This document shows positions 25,301 through 39,100 of a DNA stretch of 64,000 bases, piece after piece. The notes beneath the pieces were generated by a model that saw nothing but the letters and a program-made list of their open reading frames with translations, ran no database searches and was not told where the DNA came from. Every line of letters begins with the position of its first letter. Positions within the stretch are counted from its first letter, which is position 1. Source of the DNA: Holacanthus passer (taxonomy: Eukaryota > Chordata > Actinopteri > Pomacanthidae). The DNA lies in assembly GCA_025331565.1 (NCBI GenBank), contig JAFREQ010000008.1, positions 310,001-374,000 on the forward strand. Reading direction: 5' to 3'. The translations under genes and the position numbers were made by a program.

Positions 25301-28300
25301 CCTCCTAATGAGGGACCTCCGTGTGAGGCTCGGTAATGTTTTCACACCGACTGTCACACAACCACGCACATGTATTTGTATGCTATATTAAACATATGGT
25401 TCTGCAATCTGCAGGCTCAATTGCACCTTTGGTTGTTGACAGACTAGATGCAGGTTCAGAACAATTTCCCTTAGGTTGTGTAAAAAAAAATAGACCAATA
25501 AAAGCCATTAGGTTCACAAAATCAATACATTAAGTCTGTTCATTTGCAAGCTGAGTTATAGTAGGTGAAACGGCAGGGAAGCATTTTGCATATCTGTTGC
25601 ACATACTCATATTTTCACTCTGTCACACGCACAAGCAGCCAAAGAGGTTGGGGATTTTTTTTGCAAGTGTTGCTCATTATCTATAACTGGAACCAATCTT
25701 GTAATCCTGACCTGAGTTAAAATAAGTTTGTGTTTAGACTTGCACACAAAAAAAGAGAACTCGCGTTAAAACAAGTGGGAACAGGGTGTGAAAAATGAAC
25801 AGAATGGGGAGTCGGCAATACTAAACCCAAAAGATCTGAGAAACAATAATCGAGCAGCTCTTCAGATACATCGTAAAGATCAGTGGATGCACCAGTTGCT
25901 TGTTTGTCTTGTGTCCCATCCTCTCCTAATCTCCTTCGCTCGGAACGGCAAAAACCCAACCTGGAAGGGACAATTACCTTTTTCCCCGCAGGGAGCTGCA
26001 GCGTGGCCTCATGACTTGAAAGTGTTGATTCTCTTCCTGACCATTTCACATTCAGCTAAAATCCACCCCAGGCTGTGCTGGAGGAAACAGCTTATGAATA
26101 GACGTGCTCTTGAATATGAATGTGATGTTTGGCAAAGCACAAATGTGTTAAGTGTTTATTCTTAGAGCATTTGTGTGGTATTATTTTTATTCTGAAGTCA
26201 GTGAGGGAAAAAAAAAACAGGTATACTCCAGTGAAAATCAGTCCAGGATTTTAGCATTATTGAGGCTTTAGTTACTTTATGGCTGAATATTTTTAGCACA
26301 TAGTGGTTTTGATGTTTGCTGAATGTGTTTCCTGCCTCCCAGGTCAAGGTGGGCCAGTTATTTTCTCGTCATTTCGGTTCAGTTTGAAAATCTATGATGC
26401 ATTCCTGAAGCAGCTGAATTGCATTTGTGCAAATGGATGATTGGTTCCTAAAATCCTCTCTGTGAAAATCATGGAAAACGTGACAAAACACAATCATACT
26501 ATTTTGGTTGCCAGGTTGGGGAATAATGTTACAAAGGCCTCATTTCTATGAACCAAAGAGAGAGTCAATGAACTGCGGTGTGCATGTGTGATCCTGTGCA
26601 AACAAAACTTTAATGCTGTGTTTGTGCTTCACCATAAAGGCTGCTCTGGTTTATTCTTGTGACTTGTATCTGTTTCAGATGGTGTTGGAGCTAAATACAG
26701 TCCCCCCATGATTGCATTTTTATTGACAAAGTTGGTTTTGACCTAGCTGAAACAAGGCTATGGGGAAGCAACATCATTGGCTATCATTGTGAATATATGT
26801 GGACAGTCTAGGGGATCATCACAGTGTTATTAACCAGGATGCTTTCCTTTATCACTTTGCCAACCTTGGACCCCGCAACACCGCTGATCTCATCACAATC
26901 CTGCACACACAACACCTCATTTCCAGCTGAGTATAGGAATGGCCCACGGCTATACAACCACCTCCAATTACAGCGGACCGGCATATTTTACACTAAGCAT
27001 TGTGTCGGGACGTCAGGAATTGAGATGTGTCTTTTCAACATCTCCATCTCTCATCGGTGTCCCGGACGTCAAGACAGGTGAGGGTGCTTGTCTGAGAGGA
27101 AAATGGAGATGAAGTATCTTGAATGATGGAGTGACTTGGCTTTTTTAATGAAAACATGGTGAGTTCATTCTGTTCTCTGTGAAGACATTTGCTTGTGGAG
27201 TTAGAGAAAAAGTTAGAGGAAAGAAATTGTTGAATAGGGCGAATTTGCTGTTTGCTTTTTGCAGCAAATCAGCTAAACTTATGAGTAAAACTTTGTTGTG
27301 TAAATGTACAATATACCTTCATCCACACTGGACATGCTGGCAAGAGCTCCATGGGGTAGATAAAAGAAGTTGCTGACGTGATGTGTTTATGGTGTGTTAC
27401 ATCCAGCTTCTTCCCCCCTATTTTGAAAAAGCTTGAAAATTATTTATTTTTTCACTTTTATTTTTTCATAATTATTGATCAGAATGTGTAAAATCTCACA
27501 TCTCAACCTGTAACATCTTACTATGGCATGAGTTTCTCAGCTTCCCAGTGTCCAAAAATCAATTGATGCAGCTACACTGTGTCAGTCTGAACCACAGGGA
27601 GTTTTTCTTTTCATACTTGAGAGGTCATTTGGTTGGATGAACAAACATACATAGAAACACCATCATGTCCACACTCCTGCCTGTGCTACATGTGTTGAAT
27701 GTTTCAGGGCTGATTTAACTGTAGAAACAAATCATCCATAACAGTTTTATACGGCTGTTACAATTTAATTGGCTTTCAAGTTAACAGTTTTAGCATTATT
27801 ATATCAGCGAATGCATCCGACGGCTGCACTTTACTGACGCTAAGAGTGCTGCCAAAGCCTGCAGATTGAAAGATTGAAAGAGACAAAATGTCTGTGGAGA
27901 AAACTCAGACTAATTAAGTAATCTCTATATATCTCCTTCTCCCACCCGGTTCTTTCTCTGACTCCGATGTTCCAGTCCAACGAACTGTTATGTTTGACAG
28001 GAAACCTATAACACGGCTACGTGGCTGTGTGACCAGTAGCCTGTGGCTAGAAACGCTGGGGAACATATGCTACATAGTTTTAGCCCAAGGGCTTACCTTC
28101 ATTGGGAAATTGAAGCACATTAGTGGACTCAATTTAATTTGCAGTTCCCAGGAATCGTAGTGCAAAGTGTGATTTCAAACCACACAAGGTTACAGAGCAG
28201 CTGGGTGGATGCACACAAGAGCTGTTTAGATTATGGGCTTTTATTACTAATTACTAACACTTCCCTGATGTGTAATTAGGATGTAAATATGCTGTTTTTA

Positions 28301-30115
28301 ACCTTCATATTTAAAGGAAGATTAATTGTGCTTTTCTTTTTCAAGTAAAACTCTTTCTCTCAACAAATTCTCTCTATCGAGTAGATATTGTTGAGTAATA
28401 ATTTAATAGTTCTGAAGCTGCTGATTTTATTTGATCAATCTGTCAACATTTCAAATATTGTCTAGAAAGGTGGGTCCATGTTAAAGGAGAGTCAAAGGTC
28501 ATTAAAAATGTAAGTCACAAATTAACCAAACTATTGAGCCGGTTGGACTTTGCTTTTGACCAAACATTCATTTGATTTGATATAAATGAAACAAGTTTTG
28601 CTACTCACCAGGGGGCAGTGGCTCCAGGGTCCCCAGGGCGTCGTGACGCAGTCGTTGGGACAGGCCAGGAAGCAGACCTGGGCTCTGGGCGGCGCTTCCT
28701 CCTGATCGCACAGACTGTCGGCCACAGTGCCGGCCTCCCCACTCGTCGTTCCCTTCTTCACACACCTAGCGGAGCAGCAGATGTAGCTGTATAACTAGTC
28801 TCAGGGGCACTCCTAAGTTTCTGACCGAAAATAGATTATGCTCTTTTTTTTTCCACAGGTGTGATTTGGCAGCTCGTTTATTTGTACAGTCTCTACAGTC
28901 GGTCCCATGCGTCTGGGTTCTCCACACATTCAGCTGTAAAATTGAAACATGGGTTCAAAAAGTGTATTCACTGTTTTCACGACATGAATGTCAGCACTGG
29001 TTGGTTGTTTCAAAGACTTCGCATCACCCGTGTTTTTCATTTCTCCAGAACCTTCGCCAAATGGTTTTCACTGTTTTTGGATCAGTCCACGACTTTCACA
29101 GTCTTTTGTTGCTCCTGTCTTGTTTGAAACATGTTGCTGCCATCAAATTCAGAATAAGCAGATATTTACAAAAGTCAATCAAGCTGACAAGGAGAAACGT
29201 TGAATGTATTGTCAAAAAGGAAGCGTCCCAACTTATTTTGGAATCAGGATTGTGCTAATAAAGATGTGTGACGGGCGACTGCTACAATTTCACCCAGATT
29301 TTAGTGTAAGAAACTGAAGAGCTGATGAGACGAGTGTGATGAGAGGAAAAGTCATCACCAACCAGAAATAAGTCTGATATTTTTACAATGATCGAGTTCT
29401 GTCTTTGCCACCATTTCACAAGTGAGTGTACTTTTAAAAACATGTGATAAACCTGGAAACCCGGCAGGTTTGTTCAAAGTTGAACTGTAACTGGATGTAA
29501 ATTTTGGGAACGTACAAAACAATGGCAGTAACTCGTAGAGAGAGCTCCTCGGTAAAAGAGCCCTCTGGGTGGTTGATTGGGGTTTAGATCTGTGGTTGTG
29601 CCTCACACTTAAACATAGTCTTTGAACTCAACCAATTCAGTTACTTTTGACAGTGCAGCCCAGTTGCCCAATTTGGCTTTTCCCATTTCTGATGGTGCAT
29701 GCACGAAGTCAACACTTCACTGCTTTCCTCTGTGGCTATTTTAAGTACCACAAAAAAGGCAGTGCGAAAAATCAAACAACACTCATTAGGAAGCACTAGT
29801 TTGTTTTGACTGTTTGTTTTCCCCTGGCATTGCAAGTGTCAGGACCAGTGTGAGTGCCAGCTACAGGACCGTTGCCAGTCTGCTCCACCCGGTGTGTGTT
29901 GCGGTGCCAAGCTAGCAATCTGCCAGGTCTAACCCGCTCACTGACCTGATCTTGCGGCTTTGGACTCCCTCCCCGCAGGCTGGCAGGTCATCCACAGTGT
30001 TGATGGTACAAATGGACCAGGGCTCGATCCTCCACTCGTATTGGCTGCATTCGCTGTGGCACCGCACGGCCTCGTACACCTGCACGCGTGCACGTGCAAA
30101 CACACGCATTGATAG

Positions 30116-30147
<32 letters not shown>

Positions 30148-33100
30148 GGGGAGACGGACACACGTGAGGGATTACAGACAGAAAGCAGCTGAGTGTGTTA
30201 CCTGAACAAAATGGACCTGCATACAAATCAGCACACGCACACAAACTGGATACACACAAGCATGCATACATTTGTAGGGGATGTAGAAGATATGAGGGAC
30301 ACTCTTACTTCTAATAGTAATATACTAATATTGTAATAATAATATGTATATAATTTATAAATTTTTGCCTTAATCTACAACCCTGATTCCAAAAAAGTTG
30401 AATGTGTAAAACATACAAAACTGAATGTGATAATTTGCTCATCCTTTTTGACAATATATTTAATGTTTGATCTCATCAACTGCATTGATAATTATAAATA
30501 ACAGCTTATTCTGAATTTGATGGCAGCAACATGTTTCAAACAAGTTGGGACAGGAGCAACAAAAGACTGTGAAAGTTGTGGACTGATCCAAAAACACCTG
30601 TTTGGATCATTCCACAGGTAAACAGGTTCATTGGTAACAGGTGATAGTATCATGATTGGGTATGAAAGGTTCATCCTGGAAAGACTCAGTTGTTCACAAG
30701 CGAGGATGGAGAGAGGCTCAACACTTTGTGAACACATGATTGTATAAAGGAGATTACTACATGGAAAACTGTTGTCAGTAAACACAGTTTGTTTGCAAAT
30801 GACTGCATTCTGTTTTTATTTATAAGTTTAAGTTTTACACAGCATCATAACTTTTTTGGAATCGGGGTTGCATAAGTGTCAACGTGCTGTTTTTATGACA
30901 AGACTCATGCTTAAAAAGACAACATGTGCTCATATTCTCTTCTTTCTGTATTTGAACATAAAGCACTTGAGCATTTATGGATCTGCACATTGCTTCCCTG
31001 GGATGTACCACTCCCAGTTAAGGGAAGAATTATTTAGCATTGCCGAAGATGCTGGAGTTTAATATCAGGATGATGTCCCTTATATTTCCAACAATCATTG
31101 CATGACAGGCTAAAAAGGAAGGAAAAGATTGTGAGTAATAGGAATTCAAAGGAATGTTCAATGCCTGAACTAAACAAAGTGCACCTTTCAGCACAGAGGG
31201 GCTCTGAACTAACTGATGGGCACTTAACACGCTCCCACTGCAGAAAAGAGGCAAGTATCATTATTCTTCACACTGAAATAAAGCATGATATGGAGAGAAC
31301 AGCATGGGGTGTGTAAAACGACAATGACCATGGCAATAGGAGCTTCAGCTGAGGGTGTAATTGGCTGGATGTTGGGCCGATTCACTTCTCCCCACTCAAC
31401 CAGTGACTCTGGCATGTGTGTATAACCAAGGGAGCAGCCAGCGCAATGCTCCTGTAAACACATGTTTACTCTCAATCTATGTAACAGTCTGCCGCAGTAA
31501 AAGGTATACTCCAGAGGACAATTTGTGGAAAAAGCTATGACAAGCTGTAATGGGTGTCTGTATGTGTGTGCATGGGTGTGTGTGCAGACTGGAGAGAGGG
31601 AATGAGTGTGGAGTATTCCCTCCCCTACGGGCCACACAGATGCCTATTACACACCCTCATCATCTCCCATCTGTCCCTGCAGATGCCCCTGCTGGGTAAA
31701 CTGGCAACTGCTCTGCTCCCACTTTCTCCACCACTACTGTAGAAAACACAATTCCAGCTTAACAGCTAATTTTCATCACCAGAAAAAAATGACTTTCTAG
31801 TCGCTTTCCACAATATATACTCTATTTATTCTATTTACTTTCACTAGCGCCATTTGTTCAGAGAGAACTCACGTGACCGTGGCACTCACCAAATGGGTTA
31901 TAGTGCCACAACACATAAAGTGTCAGATGGATATTTAATTATTTGTTGGCAGGTTAAAGCTGCTGTACTACAACACACACACAGAGGAGAAAAATACAGG
32001 ATTTGCTCCCGAGTAGATCTTAGCTCACACATAGAGGAAAGAGGAATCAGCGGCTACAGATGGATTCTCTCATTGGTTACATGTCAAATGAGCAATCTTA
32101 TATTCTCGTCTTCTCTTCTCATTTTAGACATGTCTGAAATCAAATATATTTTTTAAGATAAGCAATACAAGAATGATATTGCCCGGCTCAGTTCCTTTGA
32201 GTGCACTCTCAAAAGTTTTACCGACAATCTAATGAAGTCCTAACGTTTTTTAGAAAATGTCAGTCTGAGTCCCTCCAGCAGATGGAATATCATCCAAATG
32301 CACTTCACATAAATTATTTCCATCAATGTAGCACTCTCTGCAATCACACTATTGTTCTTTCTCTCGACCAAGAGGGTCACAGGAGTGTATGTGACTTCGA
32401 CAGATCTGGCATGCATTTTGTCTTCATTAGCTAAAGCAGAGTATACGTACAGAATGAACAGCACTGACCTGAGCCTGCGTGGATGTCCATATTAGCAGTG
32501 CATGACAAGCCAGAAGTTGGGCAGGGGAGAGAAGAACAATGATATGATCATTAGTTTAGATTTTTGCCTGCAGTGACAGAAATGTATAGTTTTTGCTTTT
32601 TAATTTGATTTTTAAAAAATACTGCATTCTGCTCTGTGTTTCATTTAATGGGGGTAAAAGATGTTTAAGTACTTCATCATCTACAGTGAATCTAGCAGTC
32701 CTGGATATTTTGCCAAACTGAATGATTCATACTGTTGAGAGAATTTTAAAGTGCTGCAGTTGGTTGCAACAGCTGTGCAATGGCCAGACCTGCAGCTGAA
32801 GGCAACTCCGAGAAATTAATTTGTCTGGAGACGGTGAGAGGGAAGTCGGCATGAATGAGCATATGCTCAGAGAAGCTGGACGCTCGGTATCTAAACAAGG
32901 TTGCTAAAAGTAACTGTTAGATTGTTGACAAGAAACTGGTGAGGCTGTCCTGGTTTTATTTTTCACAGTAATAGGGACATTCAAATAAAACCCTCTGACC
33001 TGACAGTGCTAACATTTTCTGTAAACACACAGACCCTTTCAACATTTGCTGGACAGTATGATTGTTTGAGCCAAATACTGTATGATTCATGTCGTGACAA

Positions 33101-36100
33101 ATGGACATAGCAAAGCATGCATCCACATATCCTTCAAATCCCCCTGGAGGCCAAAACAGTCACTTTTCATTCATTCATTCATGACTTTGCACATCCGACT
33201 GGGACAGGATCAGGTTAAACCCATCTTTATTGGTTTATGATTACTAAATTCAAAAAGTCTCAGTTTGAAAGAAAAAAATAGTGCAACGTGCAATATTGCT
33301 AAACTCTCTCTATTCATCCAACTCATCCAAAAAACATACACACCTGCAAAGACTTGATGAGAACCCCATGCATACAGACAGACATAAATAACTATAACTG
33401 CCCACAACATGATGCATGTGCATACATACCAGGAAAATGTTCACACACTCATACACAAACAAACACACATATACAAATGGACATGTGGAGTGCCTCCTGC
33501 AGAGACGGCATTTTATTGTAAACAGAGAGAAAATGGACAGAAAGCCTTAAGGAGAAGCAGCCTCTTACTATAAATCTCTCTAACTGTCATTGTGCGACTA
33601 CAACTTCAAATAAACTGCCCTATTACTGTCAGCAGTCCCGTGGATGAGTCTGAAAACAATGGCTCCTCTGAGGAACGATCTATTCCCATGTGATGATGAC
33701 CACTCGAATATAGTCATGAGATGATAAGTTGAAAATGTGCCAACTTATAATGCAGCCATTAGGACGACTGCCTGCGAGAGGAAGACATATATTTGTGATT
33801 TTCAGGGAAGATAAACAACACTTTCACAAAGAGAACATTTCTTCATACTGAAAATTGAAATCTAAACTATTGTAGATTATTTAGATGAGACAAGATAAGA
33901 TGAAATGCAGCCACAAGATTTAAAACATTTTGCAAAGAAAAATCTGTGCTGGCTGTCCAAATGTCCAACACACTGCTCCAACAAACCATTAATTTGTAAA
34001 ACACAACAACAAAATCAGTAAAAACCAACATTTGAGGCTTGGAGCAACAAGAGACTCTGTACCAAGGCAATGAAATGTCTGAGTACGTCATCTGCTCCTA
34101 ATCCCTACTGACACAGTGATCCCTCGAAACGTCCTGATGATTTATGACGGGGGGGTGACATAGACGATTTCTCGAGGGGAGCGAGACGCCGCGAGACACA
34201 GCTCTCATGTTATTCTACATGCAACACGAAATATCTGAAGATGTTGCTCTGAGAACTTGATGCATAGCTGCTTTATTCGCTGTATTTGAAATAAAGCTGC
34301 AAGTCTGTTACACCTACAGCATAGTGCTATTTTACTGTAGGACCAAAATAAAATGTACATTATTGTGTCTTAATTATATAGCAGACGCTGTGAACCTGCA
34401 ATCAGCTTTTCCATTTTCCATCAGCCTCACACGAACACATGCCATCAGTGACACAGCTATAACAGCTAGAAATTTTATTTCAGTCTTTGACAATCAAGTT
34501 GGTTTCCATATCACACACTGTTTCTCCTACTGTCTTCCAAATAGGACCCTTAAGGACGCCAATGAACTAAAGGTCTTACAAGATTTATGTCCAACATCTT
34601 CCTCGGACCCACAGCTGCGTTGGCTCTCCTGCAGGGCGACGGCGTGACTTTCCATAATTACACAAATTATTTGACCATCAAGCTCTATTTCCGGCTCTGA
34701 AATAATCTCCTTTTCTCATTTACTTTGTAATCTATTACCAGGACACAGCTCAACAAGATAGGAATGCATTAGCCGAGACATTTCACAAGCACTTAACCCT
34801 GCACCGGCTTTTAATAATAGCCATGGTCAAAGCTCTTTTTCACATACTTACAGAAAAATTTGGGAATGAGCGCCCTAATCATATCGAGCCAATAACTCTC
34901 ATTCACAATTGAAATGAGCACTGTATATTAGCAGTTAGTGCTTCAAGGACAAACACTGCAACATATTCTGATTCATCAAATACAGCAGTTTGATCAGTGG
35001 TCCTACATTTCAGACTATGTAGCCCACTAACGTCTGTTTTGCACGTGCAGGGCTCCATGGCTAAGTTAGCAATGTCTCGTTAGTCTTTCAAAATAAAAGA
35101 ACAACATTAAACACATGGCTCACATTGATAACTGTGTGAACCTTAATTAGTTCTAGGCTCCAAAACTACTTATATAAGTATGATAGTTAGGTGCATTAAT
35201 TCACATAACTTCAGTTGTGTGGGCTAAATTATGTAACTTCACTTCATCAGTTGAAAAGAAGTCAATATTCACTTTTGTTTTCAGACCCTGGTTTGTGTGA
35301 AAGTCCTGTGTTTGACCCATCCAACCACCCACTCCTCCATATGCAGACTTTTCTCGTTCTTATACTGTGTCGCCTGACTTTGACGGCACATCAACACATT
35401 ACTGGAGAATTACTAGAGTCTCCAGAAATAATGCCAGAGGGACACCTATAGCATCACAGTTTGAAGAGTAGGGTCAAGCTGTGTATTTGACACATTCGGA
35501 GTGAGAACAGCCACAACAACATCTGGAAGATCGGCCTGTGCTCTTTTGTCTTAGGTCTCTTGCTGAAAACTGTTAATTCTACTCTCTTTGTCTTTTATTG
35601 TTACAATTTTACATATCTTAATTAGCATTGGCAGAAGGAGAAACATGTTCTTAAACAGCCATTTGGTTAACGACTGAAATGTAAAGAGAAAAAGATTTGC
35701 TCATTTATAGTGTATAGAGTTATAGTGTTAAACACTGTCAGATAGAATTACTACGCTGTCAAATTCCCAGAAACAAATAAAGGCTCTTTTAGTGGATTAA
35801 TGCAGAATACAACTAGAGCTTGGTGGCTGTATTTGTGCTTTATTAGATTATAAAAACACACAGCAAATATGCAACAATTGTGTCTTTAGAAAAGTCATCC
35901 CGGTTATCAAATGATGAGCATGTATTTAATATTCACCCAAGGCACTTAGCACAATTTGTTTTTCTTATTACCAGAGAGAAGCTATGATTAACCTTTGCAT
36001 CTGAAGTAAATGCTAAGGGCCATCTGAGTGGCTGGAGGCTTAAAGCAAAGATAGTGAGGCTCCAAAATGTACCCGTTCTGGGTGGCAGACTGCCTTAACA

Positions 36101-39100
36101 ATATGCATGGTTTGTAATGCAAGGAGACACCTCGCTTTTTGGGCTGGGCCTGCAGGGGGAGAATAACACATGCCCAAGCACTGCTTTACGTTAATTACAC
36201 CTCATTGGCCTCAGGAAGCTCCATCAGCAGCTGGTTCCAAAAAGTCTTTCCTTCTAATGAATGGGAGAAATGGGTTTAGCACCTGGGTGCATTCTGGTAA
36301 AAAAACAAGAAATCTAACATTTGTTCTCTTTTATCTTTTTCTGATATTTGGATTTCAGCCAGTTTGTTGACTTGGCAGTTGTTGGCTATTGACAGAGGCA
36401 CAGTCTGCAGATGGATGAAAGAGAAGTAGATTTGCTTTGTTATGAAATTTGCTCTAGACGTAATGGTTCTCAGAGGATGAATCACAATTTCTTTGGGAAC
36501 CTCCTCATCTTCAGCGAGAACAGACAAATCCACCCAGGCTCCACCCTGTGATTCAGATTTTGTGCCAAACCAATTGACAAGAAAGAGGAATTTTATTTTG
36601 CTGCAATCATCAAGATGTACTTCAAAATCTTGATTTAGTCCTCATTGGTGAAGAGAACAGAGGACCAGGCCAATTAAAAGTTAAGGAAATTAACCAGCAA
36701 CTGCAGTAAAGTAAAAGCAGTAAAACACAGTAGTAGGGAGTAATATGCACAACAAAAGAAGCACTAAGCAGAGATAAATACAAAAGTAGATATTATACAA
36801 GATTAAAGATTAAAGTGGCAAAGTGATTCAACAGAGTTTTACTGTAAAAACTCAAAACTGCTCTTGAATAAGGCAACAAGCAAATCAGCTCACACATGTT
36901 GTTAAAAAGCTGCTGAACATGTAACAGCACACGATGATGATGCTTCACGAGTCAAAGAACAATGAAGCTAAAAACACCTGGATGTGATGTTTGTCTCACA
37001 GTTCAGGTTTTATCGTGGTCCGCTGAGGGTTGTTGCAGAGCCACAATACAGCAGGGAGGAGTTGCCTCTTTCGTATGCTGTAGGTGGAGCATCCCAACAC
37101 TGAAGGAGCTGCCAAAAGCACTTATGGTCCTCCACAGTGGGTGGAAGGTGTTGCACATAATGGATAGTTTGGTCATTACTCTTTCACCCCAACACGCTCG
37201 AGGGAAACCAAAGAGCACCCCAGGACAGAGCCGACCTCCCTCAACAGTTTGTCTCCTTTTGTCCGTAGTCACAACACAGGAGGTAACTAATGCTGCCTCA
37301 GAGAGCACAGTGTATTTAGGGCTGCCTTGCATACTGCCTCAACACTGGCCCCATCTATCCATGTTTTCAATCCAGGCCACCTAGTTTAAGAAACACTCAT
37401 CTATTTGTAAGAGTGGAGAGCCCTTATGTCCACTTTGAGGCTGCTGTAGCTCAGAAATGAAAGAACCGCAGGTCTGGAAGTTTGATCCCCGGCTTCTCCC
37501 ATCAACACGTCAAAGTGTCCTTGAGTAAGACACATGACCCCTTCTCTGAATGCTTTAACTGGCTAATGTCTGAATTATGTTTTGCACTGTCAAAGTCCTC
37601 AAGCCGCTCCTTGGTGCGGCATCCTGAGCTCCTGTATTCCTGTGCGTCGGTGAGTTGTTGGAAAGCTTTTGCAGATGCAGTTTTCCAAGTTTTCAGACGA
37701 TGAAAGTGAATAGAACTGAAAACAAACACTACTCGTCACCTTCATTCCCTCTTCCCCCCCGGCCATAACCATCATAAACAAAGACACAAACACAATCCTC
37801 TCCACGCTGCAATATTTAAACACTGTACTTCTGTTGTTAAAATGCAATATCATGCAAATATGCAGCTTCTATTTATGCTGCTCATGTCTTTCTCTGAGTA
37901 ATTTATTTTTTTGTGTGTTTAGTGCATGTATATTTTTTCTTTTTTAATTTTTTAACTCTGACACCTGCCCGAGGCAAATCACACCTGTACTTGTCGAGTA
38001 CAGTGATTCTGAATAGAAAAGAAGACATGACTCCACACCGTCTTCAGGATAATGACCGCATGACGGCTGGCAGTGAAACAGCAGCAGATACACAGCTGTG
38101 CTCGCCATGCAGGGGTCCAAGGTAGAAAAGGATGAGCCTCTGACCCCTGTGTAGCCTTCCCCTAATAATGCACCACTGAGGAAAATGCACCATCGAGTGA
38201 ACTGGAGAGATTAGATCCATCTGATAGGCAGCGTAACGCTGAGACACATCCGTTTCGCAGCAGATAATTCATTAACTTATTCAAATTACAAACTCAAGAG
38301 TCTTGGCTTGGAGCAGACAAAATCTGTCCTATAAAAAGCAGCATTGATAAACAGCAGATGGCCACAAGTTCATTGAGTGTGATCATAGTCCAGCAGCTAA
38401 TCCAGAGAAGTTTAACAAGAGCTCAGCTGCATCGGCCTAATTTACGATACATGAACAGGAGAGCAAGCTGTCACACAACTCGATGTCTTTGACATTATAA
38501 CGTTGTGTGAGGAAAATATGAATGTGATGACCGAAAAAAAATGTTTGCTTTGAAGTCAATTAATTAAGGTTTTTCTTTCTACAATAACCCCAGTTTACCA
38601 AACTAAGACAAGAGGAAACTCACAAAAACAATACCGACAACATTAAAGGAAACTTGTATTCCTCGAAACGAACCAAGTGCAGTCGTCAAAACGTGCTGCT
38701 GTTTGTAACCAATAGCATGAAACATCTCAATATGTTGCCAGAAAAGAAACAACCAAAAGACTGGGCATGGATCGACAGCAGCACCATAAGAGCTTAGCTT
38801 GGCAGCTGCACCGGCACCATGACACTGCCCAGAAGCAGCTCTGTGGGAGGCAATAAAATCCCCTCAATAAATTAATGCCTATAATGAACTGTATTTGAAT
38901 ATTTTCTGGTCTGTTCTTCTAAAACAGGAGAAAAGCTCAAAGTATTCTGAGAAAAACAGCCAGCAGCATCAGCACTCTCACAGATTACTGACATTTGCCA
39001 AGAAGACAAACACCCGGCTGAACCGAGCCAAGACGTGCGATGATGATACAGTATGCGAGCACCGAGCAAGATCCAAAATTTGGTGAAGTAAAGCAGGGAG

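Noticed and set aside
28866..29258. 130-codon open frame on plus strand
   Set aside because: It overlaps the truncated copy of the inverted-repeat element and translates transposon sequence.
36962..37384. 140-codon open frame on plus strand
   Set aside because: It is the antisense reading of a probable LINE fragment, has no recognisable domain, and lies in a large intron.
37440..37560. A functional tRNA gene
   Set aside because: The head has boxes A and B but the acceptor stem does not pair, and a SINE central phrase follows.
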